In this document: piece after piece, positions 1 through 5,261 of the stretch | How the letters are laid out: every line of letters begins with the position of its first letter | How positions within the stretch are numbered: the first letter of the stretch is position 1 | Origin: Bacillota bacterium | GTDB lineage: Bacteria > Bacillota_E > Sulfobacillia > Sulfobacillales > Sulfobacillaceae | Direction: 5' to 3' | Length of the DNA: 5,819 nt | NCBI GenBank assembly: GCA_021820645.1 | Contig: JAKADJ010000168.1 | Span: forward strand, 1-5,819 | Translations under genes and position numbers: made by a program | Notes under the pieces: model-generated | What the model was told of the DNA's origin: nothing | What the model saw: the letters and a program-made list of their open reading frames with translations, nothing else | The model's database searches: none

Positions 1-286
1 ACACATTTGGAGCCAACCAATGGCCGGTGATCACACGTCCGAAGCCATCGCGATGGGTTCCGTCGAGGTGACGCCCAGCGGTGAACTCCTGATCCTCATG
101 AAATCTCGTGGCAGTATTGGAGGGTATCCTACCGTGGCCCATGTGATTATGGCAGATTGGCCGGTGTTAGCCCAGTTGAGTCTCGGGAGCGGGGTGTCGT
201 TCGTGCCAACGGACGAGGAGACGGCGCGAGCACTGCTCCGTCAGCAGGAAATGATGTTACAGGCCGAACTGGTGAAACCCGGATAA
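1..286 (+). CDS. pxpC: 5-oxoprolinase subunit C (PxpC), C-terminal part
   Basis: This is the 3' end of a gene cut by the left window edge. The reading frame is open from position 2 to the TAA at 284-286, giving 94 residues; the internal ATG at 20 is not the real start. The residues match the end of the AHS2 / biotin-dependent carboxyltransferase-like domain (PxpC, formerly KipA or YbgK): a G-S-V-E-V-T-P-S-G-E stretch, then GGYPTVAHVI, then ADWPVLAQL, followed by a 'G..V.F' strand. PxpC works with PxpB and PxpA in ATP-dependent hydrolysis of 5-oxo-L-proline to L-glutamate in the cytoplasm. pxpA follows 51 nt downstream on the same strand, which supports the identification. The rest of PxpC and probably pxpB should lie to the left. 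The usual Gln-Thr-Thr before GGYP in this family is Gly-Ser-Ile here. The family call is firm. Confidence 0.88.
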   Translation, partial: HIWSQPMAGDHTSEAIAMGSVEVTPSGELLILMKSRGSIGGYPTVAHVIMADWPVLAQLSLGSGVSFVPTDEETARALLRQQEMMLQAELVKPG

Positions 287-337
287 GGCGAGAATCGGAC
301 CGTTCGAGAGATAACATGAAGAGAAAGGGGCACCAAA

Positions 338-1132
338 GTGGCACACCAGGTGGATCTGAATTGTGACATGGGTGAGAGTTTTGGGCCGTGGCAAATGGGG
401 GACGATGCAGCGGTGTTGCCTTACATCTCCTCGGCCAACATTGCGTGTGGGTTTCATGGCGGGGACCCTCGCATCATGGCCGAGACCGTGGAACGGGCCA
501 AACAACTGGGGGTCGGCGTGGGGGCTCATCCGGGGTTTGCCGATCTGGTCGGATTTGGACGTCGCAATATCGACGCCTCGCCTACGGAAGTCCGTACCGA
601 TGTCCTGTATCAGATTGGGGCGCTATCCGGATTTTGTCGGCGCTATGGCGTCGCACTCCAGCACGTGAAGCCGCATGGACAGTTAAATAATTTAGCGATG
701 GAGAATCGGGTCTTGGCGGATGCTATCGTGGCGGGGATTCGAGATTTTGACCCGGATCTCATTGTCGTGGCCTACGGGGGAGAATTAGCGCGGGCGGCGC
801 ACGCACAAAATATGCGGGTGGCTTATGAAGTGTATGCTGATCGGGAATATAACGCCGATGGGACTTTGGTGTCTCGCAAGATCGCGGGATCTGTCATCAC
901 CGATCACTCTCGGGTTGTTGAACGGGCTATTCAAATGGTGAAGACCGGCGAAGTGGTCACGATGGATGGAAGCTTATTAGCAGTACCGGTCCACACCATT
1001 TGTGTTCATGGGGATACCCCGGGTGCCGCCACATTAGTCGCCGAACTTCGTGAGGCATTAAGTCAATCCGGTATCGAGGTCATGCCGTTATCTCGGATTA
1101 TCGACGAGTCTTTTCGTGGCGGATTCCTTTAG
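338..1132 (+). CDS. pxpA: 5-oxoprolinase subunit A (PxpA, LamB/YcsF family)
   Basis: The gene encodes 264 residues, close to the usual 245-260 of the LamB/YcsF family. The N-terminus carries the family signature: DLNCDMGESFG at residues 6-16, then SSANIACGFHGGDP at about 31-44, then GVGVGAHPGFAD at about 58-69 and FGRR shortly after. Further conserved points are HVKPHGQLNN near residue 109 and the late CVHGDTPGA stretch. PxpA is the subunit that, with the PxpB-PxpC pair, cleaves 5-oxo-L-proline to glutamate at the cost of ATP. The start is GTG at 338, supported by a purine-rich AAAGGGG at 324-330 seven bases upstream. It follows pxpC by 51 nt and is very likely co-transcribed with it. Nothing is missing or broken. 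The order pxpC then pxpA is one of the known arrangements; bacilli often place the A gene first. Confidence 0.96.
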   Translation: MAHQVDLNCDMGESFGPWQMGDDAAVLPYISSANIACGFHGGDPRIMAETVERAKQLGVGVGAHPGFADLVGFGRRNIDASPTEVRTDVLYQIGALSGFCRRYGVALQHVKPHGQLNNLAMENRVLADAIVAGIRDFDPDLIVVAYGGELARAAHAQNMRVAYEVYADREYNADGTLVSRKIAGSVITDHSRVVERAIQMVKTGEVVTMDGSLLAVPVHTICVHGDTPGAATLVAELREALSQSGIEVMPLSRIIDESFRGGFL

Positions 1133-1230
1133 GGGCAAGTCGCGATGACCAGAGGGATCTTACTGAGGTAGCCCCGGTGTCGATTGCGACCGTGGATGAT
1201 ATAGCGGTCCATTGGGAAAACCAGACTCAA

Positions 1231-1239
1231 GAGGGGGAG
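1231..1239 (+). promoter_or_regulatory. Ribosome binding site deciding the start of the coat-like gene
   Basis: The run GAGGGGGAG ends 3 nt before the ATG at 1243, and its first GAGG lies 8 nt from it. It favours this ATG over the in-frame GTG at 1177, which has only a GAGG at 1165-1168. Confidence 0.5.
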
Positions 1240-1242
1240 CTG

Positions 1243-1767
1243 ATGAAACTAACCGTTGGAGACATCAAAGTATGGAACGAGTCGCTTATTGGCCTCATCA
1301 AGGAATTGGAAAATCTCTCAAGCTTTGCGACGCATGCCGAAAACCCGTCCCTAAAAGAAATTTTTGCAGAGCAACTCATTACCCATCGACAAAACTACGT
1401 AGGGTTACAAACCTTGTTAGATGGAGCATCAAATCTGGGACTTGGGACCCTAAGCCGTTACCCAAGTCTTGTGCCGCCAAAAGGTGTCAGCACGCCGCAT
1501 CTGGTGTTGGAACCCAGCACCGACAAATCCAGTGACCGATTACTGGCATACTCACATTTTCTGGCATGCTGTAGAGGCGGACGAGAATTTGCCTGGAATC
1601 TCTTCGATGTGTCCTACCCTCCGCTCGCCGAAATCCTTCAGCATGCGGTCTCGCACTATGCTCGGGATGCTGTGACCGTGAAACAATGGCTCTTGGATCA
1701 TGGTCACTACCTTACAGAGTGGGCCACCACGGAACAAATTCGATCCCTGCAGAAAACGTTTCAATGA
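1243..1767 (+). CDS. Probable spore-coat-like (CotF-type) helical protein
   Basis: The protein has 174 residues from the ATG at 1243, preferred because of the strong purine run just upstream; an in-frame GTG at 1177 would add 22 residues. It is soluble and predicted mostly helical, with no signal peptide or membrane segment. Two halves look alike: about residues 35-66 (P-S-L-K-E-I-F ... L-L-D-G) and about residues 128-159 (P-P-L-A-E-I-L ... L-L-D-H-G), each preceded by another long helix. This paired-hairpin layout resembles CotF-like coat proteins of the ferritin-like superfamily; the identification rests on this look, not on a diagnostic motif. A full di-iron E/ExxH set is not evident, so a metal enzyme is unlikely. 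The gene lies 110 nt after pxpA without a visible terminator between them, so it may be read through from the pxp operon. It ends 7 nt before a strong hairpin. An uncharacterised helical-bundle protein is the alternative. Confidence 0.6.
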   Translation: MKLTVGDIKVWNESLIGLIKELENLSSFATHAENPSLKEIFAEQLITHRQNYVGLQTLLDGASNLGLGTLSRYPSLVPPKGVSTPHLVLEPSTDKSSDRLLAYSHFLACCRGGREFAWNLFDVSYPPLAEILQHAVSHYARDAVTVKQWLLDHGHYLTEWATTEQIRSLQKTFQ

Positions 1768-1774
1768 AACACCA

Positions 1775-1804
1775 CGATGGGCGAGCCTTCAGGCTCGCCC
1801 ATCG
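1775..1804. terminator. Hairpin between convergent genes, probable bidirectional terminator
   Basis: A perfect 13-bp stem (CGATGGGCGAGCC pairing with GGCTCGCCCATCG) closes a TTCA tetraloop. It sits 7 nt after the stop of the coat-like gene and 30 nt beyond the permease stop on the other strand, where a shared terminator is expected. Neither side has a long T-run: the + side continues ATGAAAGATTTC and the - side TGGTGTTTCATT. It may therefore be an inefficient or factor-assisted terminator, or act as an mRNA 3' end stabiliser. Confidence 0.75.
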
Positions 1805-1834
1805 ATGAAAGATTTCTATCGTGTTGTTAAGACC

Positions 1835-3328
1835 TTATTCCAAAGGCAGAGTCTCGGCGAGTTCGTGCATCGGGACTCCTGTTTGTTGTGCGGTTCTTAG
1901 CGCTCGTTGATAAATAATTGCCCCGATAATTATGGCGACTAAGGCTTGAAACGCCGGTTGGAAGTATAGAGGGGTCTTTGGGACGACCAATACACTCCCG
2001 ATGAGGGCAATCGCAATAATGATGGCTAAAATCGATGCGACTATGACACCCCAGCCTTCAGATATGGCCTGTCTCCAAGGACTATTTTTGAATCGCGAGC
2101 CCCACCGTAGATTTAAGACACCAATGCCCAAGAGGGCAAGGACTAAGAGGATGCTAATCGACCGAAACGTGACTCCGATCGACCATCCGATTAATGCCGA
2201 TTGGACCAACGAGAACGTCCCTATGACCGCACTAAGAAAAAGTGCAGCGGCAGGAGTTTGCCACTTGGTGGTGCGAGAAAATGTTTCGGGTACCAAATGA
2301 TCTTGAGCCCATGCAAACACGAGTCTGGAGGTTCCCATCATTTGAGGGGCTATAGTTTTTCCAACAATGAGCGCGACCAGGAGGTTCAGACCGCTCGAAA
2401 GGATCCGAGATCCCAAAAGCCCTACTAATCCCGGTGTCGTTGTGTAGGCCGTGTCGCCATGTTTCAATAACGTAACAATCGCCCACCAAGGTGCGCTATG
2501 GAAAACTGCCATGGCCACCAGGGTAAAGAGAACGATAGCCGCAACCCATGCCCAGAGAATACCGAGGGGAATAGAGCGCTCCCCGTTCTTAGCTTCGCCG
2601 CCGAGAAATGGCGCGGCAGAAATGCCACCATAGGCAAATATGAACAAGGTACAGACCGAAAGAAATGCGGATAAACTGGGAGGCGCGACATGACTTGGGG
2701 CCGCCACGGTCACATGGAGTTTTGTGGCTGCGGCATGAGCAAACAAACCAGGATTATGGGAGAAGCCAACTCCGACCACGATGGCCGCGGCGACCAACAC
2801 GGCGACGAGGAGAATGGTGACGAGTTTCGCGTAGTGCCCGATTCCTCTATAGTGGAGCCAGAAAATCAGCCAGATCGCGATGGCTCCCGCGATGATGTGA
2901 CCCCACGGCGTGACAAAAAACGTGCCACCCGCTAGTCCAGCACTGACCAAACCGGCAGAGAGGAACGTGCCAAAGGCAAAGGCTAGCACTCCGATGGCAA
3001 AAGAAAGACTGGCCCACCAAAGAAAATGCACGATAAAACCTAACCGCATGCCAAGGCTTCGGGTAATCCAGACATAGCTTCCCCCCGCCCGTGGCATGAT
3101 CTTTCCAAAACGCATAAATAAAAACACTTTGGGTAGATAGAAGAGGCCTGTCACGAACATGGCTAAGGGCACTAGGTATTCGATCTGCGGGTAGACGCTA
3201 AGGCTTTGAGGGGCCACAAAATTAATTCCCGACCCGTATTCTTGGGATAGCGCAGAAGCCATGATGGCCACGACGCCCACCACTTTGGCTAACTGGTACT
3301 GGGGAGCGTTAGGTTTGTGATCAATCAA
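1835..3328 (-). CDS. APC-superfamily amino-acid permease
   Basis: The 497-residue integral membrane protein has about 12 predicted helices, near residues 12-34, 48-71, 95-124, 143-160, 167-189, 219-240, 255-277, 303-325, 357-378, 387-407, 425-449 and 457-473. This is the usual length and topology for amino acid-polyamine-organocation transporters. Hallmarks are the broken first helix with GSGI at 32-35, PRAGGSYVW at 79-87 after helix 2, the helix-6 region AYGGISAAP followed by GGEAKN and R-S-I-P at 243-254, and the loop after helix 8 with SRLVFAWAQDHLVP at 334-347. It should import an amino acid or related compound with a cation; the substrate cannot be read from sequence. The start is TTG at 3328, set by an excellent Shine-Dalgarno 6 nt upstream. 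The gene follows lysR by 48 nt on the same strand, probably as one operon, and converges on the 5-oxoprolinase unit, so uptake of 5-oxoproline or glutamate-family amino acids is possible but unproven. Confidence 0.92.
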   Translation of the reverse strand: MIDHKPNAPQYQLAKVVGVVAIMASALSQEYGSGINFVAPQSLSVYPQIEYLVPLAMFVTGLFYLPKVFLFMRFGKIMPRAGGSYVWITRSLGMRLGFIVHFLWWASLSFAIGVLAFAFGTFLSAGLVSAGLAGGTFFVTPWGHIIAGAIAIWLIFWLHYRGIGHYAKLVTILLVAVLVAAAIVVGVGFSHNPGLFAHAAATKLHVTVAAPSHVAPPSLSAFLSVCTLFIFAYGGISAAPFLGGEAKNGERSIPLGILWAWVAAIVLFTLVAMAVFHSAPWWAIVTLLKHGDTAYTTTPGLVGLLGSRILSSGLNLLVALIVGKTIAPQMMGTSRLVFAWAQDHLVPETFSRTTKWQTPAAALFLSAVIGTFSLVQSALIGWSIGVTFRSISILLVLALLGIGVLNLRWGSRFKNSPWRQAISEGWGVIVASILAIIIAIALIGSVLVVPKTPLYFQPAFQALVAIIIGAIIYQRALRTAQQTGVPMHELAETLPLE

Positions 3329-3334
3329 TGGGAT

Positions 3335-3342
3335 TCACCTCT
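3335..3342 (-). promoter_or_regulatory. Ribosome binding site for the permease TTG start
   Basis: On the minus strand the sequence reads AGAGGTGA, a 7-of-8 match to the complement of the 16S 3' end, 6 nt before TTG at 3328-3326. It decides the unusual TTG start. Confidence 0.75.
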
Positions 3343-3376
3343 TTTTTCAAATAGTTGGGCCCGAGTAGAACGATCA

Positions 3377-4297
3377 TCACGCAGGGAACTCATTAGCCAT
3401 GGCATGGACCCCAGTTTGGAATGTGCGGGCGAGTTGCACACACAGCTCGATCCAGATCCACGCCATCGGTGAAGGTTCGGCTAGCAAGGTAACGAGACCA
3501 AAGGTACGGCTGAGCCGACCGGAGCATTCTGGACTTTCCAAAGGAATGGTGCGCCATTTTTGCAGGTGACTAGCCTCTACACAAACTGAACGGGGAAGAA
3601 TTGTGGCGCCGAGTCCGGTCGCCACCATCCGTTGGATGACATCCACATTATCGACCTCCATCCGAATATCTGGGATGACGGCGTGACTGCGAAATAAGGC
3701 GTCAAGATCGGCTCGGAGTAATGTACGTGGGGTCATCATAATCATCGGCTGACTATGCAGTTGTTCAATAGATACGGTGTCCATGTCTTTCCATGGGCTC
3801 GTGGTCGGGCACAGCATCCATAGGGGATCGGTAAATAGAGGAATTACGCGATAGGAGGCACGTGGGCGTGCATCGGACACGAGCCCGATTTCGGCGCGGC
3901 CATTGCCGACTAATTCATAGATGTCGGCGCTGAGGCCGGTCTCTACATGTATTTCGGATTGGGGCTCGCGCTCCCGAAATTCCTGAATGGCTTGAGGGAG
4001 GAACGTGGTAAGCGTTGTAAGACTGGCTCCTAGATTGAGATTTTGTCCGGTTCGACCGTGCGCAAATGACCGAGTTTCTTCGAGGATGTGCCGCGCCTTA
4101 TCGTAGGCCCATTGGCCAAAAGGCGTGAGATGTAATCGGCGGCCATGATGATCAAATAAAGGCTGACCGAGTTCTCTTTCCAACGTATGAATGTACCGGG
4201 ACAGGGCGGGTTGGGCAATGCGTAAGCGGTGTGAGGCTTCGGTGACCGTGCCGTATTCCACCACGGTCACGAAGGCTTCAATATGGTGTAATTGCAC
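3377..4297 (-). CDS. LysR-family transcriptional regulator
   Basis: The 306-residue protein has the standard LysR length and layout. An N-terminal winged helix-turn-helix spans about residues 1-60, with the recognition stretch AQPALSRYIHTLE at 28-40 followed by LGQPLF and the wing R-L-H-L-T-P-F-G. A linker helix to about 88 leads to a two-lobed effector-binding domain of about residues 89-295. Proteins of this family bind DNA as tetramers and respond to a small metabolite. The start is GTG at 4297, with AGGAGG 5 nt upstream (4303-4308 on the complement). It is the first gene of a unit with the permease 48 nt downstream, so it probably regulates that permease, and it is divergent from the sdh operon, which shares its upstream region. 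The ligand is unknown; a substrate of the permease is the simplest guess. Confidence 0.95.
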   Translation of the reverse strand: MQLHHIEAFVTVVEYGTVTEASHRLRIAQPALSRYIHTLERELGQPLFDHHGRRLHLTPFGQWAYDKARHILEETRSFAHGRTGQNLNLGASLTTLTTFLPQAIQEFREREPQSEIHVETGLSADIYELVGNGRAEIGLVSDARPRASYRVIPLFTDPLWMLCPTTSPWKDMDTVSIEQLHSQPMIMMTPRTLLRADLDALFRSHAVIPDIRMEVDNVDVIQRMVATGLGATILPRSVCVEASHLQKWRTIPLESPECSGRLSRTFGLVTLLAEPSPMAWIWIELCVQLARTFQTGVHAMANEFPA

Positions 4298-4308
4298 GGT
4301 TTCCTCCT

Positions 4309-4324
4309 AATCTAGATCTAAATT
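4309..4324. promoter_or_regulatory. Near-perfect palindrome before lysR, candidate autoregulatory operator
   Basis: AATCTAGATCTAAATT is a 16-bp inverted repeat with a perfect TAGATCTA core (4313-4320) and only one mismatched pair (C4312 with A4321). It abuts the lysR Shine-Dalgarno at 4303-4308. LysR proteins usually bind interrupted dyads (T-N11-A), which this is not exactly, so assignment to this regulator is tentative. Confidence 0.4.
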
Positions 4325-4374
4325 GTTAGGGTAATGGTTTATTATTGGGAGTTTTCAGATCTACAAGTGATTGG
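4314..4374. repeat. Imperfect direct repeat in the lysR-sdhC spacer
   Basis: Two copies of an AGATCTA-headed element lie at 4314-4330 and 4357-4374. With one single-base gap they match at 14 of 17 positions (AGATCTA, then AA-TG-T-GG). Their starts are 43 bp apart, about four helical turns, placing them on the same DNA face. The second copy falls between the candidate -35 and -10 of the sdh promoter. A regulator-binding pair is an inference. Confidence 0.4.
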
Positions 4375-4381
4375 ATATTAT
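4352..4381 (+). promoter_or_regulatory. sdhC: Candidate sigma-A-type promoter for sdhCDB
   Basis: TTTTCA (4352-4357, 4 of 6 to TTGACA) and TATTAT (4376-4381, 5 of 6 to TATAAT) are separated by 18 bp. Transcription would start near 4388, leaving a leader of about 80 nt before sdhC. It is identified by eye only, in an AT-rich stretch where such matches are common. Confidence 0.35.
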
Positions 4382-4409
4382 TTTATCAGAATGAAGCGAA
4401 GTATCACAA
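4380..4409 (-). promoter_or_regulatory. Candidate sigma-A-type promoter for lysR-permease
   Basis: On the minus strand TTGTGA (complement of 4404-4409, 4 of 6) and TAAAAT (complement of 4380-4385, 5 of 6) are 18 bp apart. The -10 overlaps the -10 of the opposite candidate by two bases, so the two promoters would compete. The leader to the lysR GTG would be about 75 nt. Confidence 0.35.
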
Positions 4410-4455
4410 CATTGCTTAAAAAGTTTTAGGAATCAGAGACGAAGAGATTTCCGTG

Positions 4456-4462
4456 AGGAGGT
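4456..4462 (+). promoter_or_regulatory. sdhC: Ribosome binding site deciding the sdhC start
   Basis: AGGAGGT lies 5 nt before ATG 4468. The longer in-frame reading from GTG 4453 would place this site inside the coding region, so ATG 4468 is the start. Confidence 0.8.
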
Positions 4463-4467
4463 ACCGA

Positions 4468-4824
4468 ATGCATCATCAACGGACCCGAGGACACACGGCG
4501 TTTATTGCACATCGGATTTCAGGTCTATTAATTCTTGGGTATCTCTATCTCCATCTCATTTTGTTGAGTGCAATCCTGTTGCCGAACGGCACAACGCATT
4601 TTAACGCGGTGGCCGCAGTCGTCGAACGACCGGTGTTCATTGTCGGAGACGTGGTGTTGTTTGGCATTATCCTGATCCACGGTCTCAATGGGATTCGACT
4701 TGTGGTGGCCGACTTTGGTGGGCTGATCCGCACCAGTCGTCTCGGGATCTGGCTCACAATGGTCACCGTAGCGGTCTTGCTGGGTATTGGTCTTTTGGTA
4801 TTGCTGCCGGACATTGTTCGGTAA
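4468..4824 (+). CDS. sdhC: Succinate dehydrogenase cytochrome b subunit (SdhC)
   Basis: The 118-residue protein has three membrane helices, about residues 15-37, 56-80 and 92-113, the normal architecture and size for an SdhC anchor. The family signature HRISG is at 15-19; Ser and Arg of this motif line the quinone site in characterised enzymes. His71 in IHGLNGIRLVVADFG near the end of helix 2 matches the conserved heme b ligand. His29 in helix 1 is a further intramembrane histidine. The subunit anchors the catalytic subunits to the membrane and passes electrons to quinone (or from quinol in a fumarate reductase). ATG 4468 is chosen because AGGAGGT sits 5 nt upstream. It is first in the sdh unit, 21 nt before sdhD. 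Sequence alone does not settle the direction of the reaction. Confidence 0.9.
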   Translation: MHHQRTRGHTAFIAHRISGLLILGYLYLHLILLSAILLPNGTTHFNAVAAVVERPVFIVGDVVLFGIILIHGLNGIRLVVADFGGLIRTSRLGIWLTMVTVAVLLGIGLLVLLPDIVR

Positions 4825-4834
4825 TTGGATACAT

Positions 4835-4840
4835 GGAGGA
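4835..4840 (+). promoter_or_regulatory. sdhD: Ribosome binding site deciding the sdhD start
   Basis: GGAGGA lies 5 nt before GTG 4846. The alternative in-frame TTG at 4825, directly after the sdhC stop, has no such site and would bury this one within coding sequence. Confidence 0.75.
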
Positions 4841-4845
4841 CTCTA

Positions 4846-5244
4846 GTGGCTACTGAAAAGGTTTCGTCCGAATCGATACAAGCCAAACACGACTTGGCGT
4901 CTTCGGTGTCGTGGAGTTGGATCTTGCAACGCTTTACGGGGATCTTGTTGCTGGTGTTTTTAGGCGGGCACCTCTGGGTGGAACATTTCATGAATACGAG
5001 TGTCCACGTGGTCACCTCACGCCTACGCAACGGCATCTTCGTCGTGCTGGATGCGGGCCTCCTCATCACCGTGGTCTATCATGGCTTGAATGGCCTGCAT
5101 GGGATTTTGCAAGAGACCTGGGCCGTTGCTCGTTCATGGTGGTTTCGTTATCTCGTGTGGGCATTGGGGCTCGTCACGATGTGCTGGGGGATGGATATTC
5201 TTTGGGCGTTTTTATATCGCCGGCCATTCTTGGTCATCGGCTAA
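4846..5244 (+). CDS. sdhD: Succinate dehydrogenase second membrane anchor (SdhD)
   Basis: The 132-residue protein has a polar N-terminus of about 22 residues and three helices near 25-45, 63-88 and 100-123. The helix-1 pattern is WSWILQRFTG (23-32) then HLWVEHF (42-48), and helix 2 ends in YHGLNGLHGILQE (78-90), where His79 is the likely heme b ligand. These are the marks of the second hydrophobic subunit of a four-subunit succinate:quinone oxidoreductase. The spacing of key residues closely parallels SdhC: Arg to His 13 residues in helix 1, then an HGLNG motif in helix 2. GTG 4846 is preferred over TTG 4825 because of GGAGGA at 4835-4840. It lies 21 nt after sdhC and 17 nt before sdhB. Calling it SdhD rather than FrdD is conventional; a menaquinol fumarate reductase remains possible. 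Confidence 0.85.
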   Translation: MATEKVSSESIQAKHDLASSVSWSWILQRFTGILLLVFLGGHLWVEHFMNTSVHVVTSRLRNGIFVVLDAGLLITVVYHGLNGLHGILQETWAVARSWWFRYLVWALGLVTMCWGMDILWAFLYRRPFLVIG

Positions 5245-5247
5245 CGT

Positions 5248-5254
5248 GAGGGGG
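5248..5254 (+). promoter_or_regulatory. sdhB: Ribosome binding site for the sdhB TTG start
   Basis: GAGGGGG lies 7 nt before TTG 5262. The next in-frame GTG at 5268 would be 13 nt away, so TTG is the better start. Confidence 0.6.
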
Positions 5255-5261
5255 AAATAAT

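Noticed and set aside
363..690. Two overlapping plus-strand frames inside pxpA
   Set aside because: They are alternative frames of a gene with full LamB/YcsF motifs; no ribosome binding sites or recognisable domains.
1132..1175. GGGGC and GCCCC as a possible hairpin after pxpA
   Set aside because: Only a 5-bp stem with a loop of more than 30 nt and no T-run, so not a credible terminator.
2001..2935. Several plus-strand frames opposite the permease
   Set aside because: They are charged, Arg-rich shadows of hydrophobic permease codons.
4453..4467. Longer sdhC from GTG 4453
   Set aside because: The first codons would be the Shine-Dalgarno itself; ATG 4468 is ideally spaced.
4825..4845. Longer sdhD from TTG 4825
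   Set aside because: No ribosome binding site, and the good GGAGGA for GTG 4846 lies within it.
4545..5069. 174-codon open frame on the minus strand across sdhC and sdhD
   Set aside because: It lies opposite two well-recognised membrane anchor genes, has low-complexity Thr/Arg/Ser-rich composition typical of an antisense shadow, and no family resemblance.
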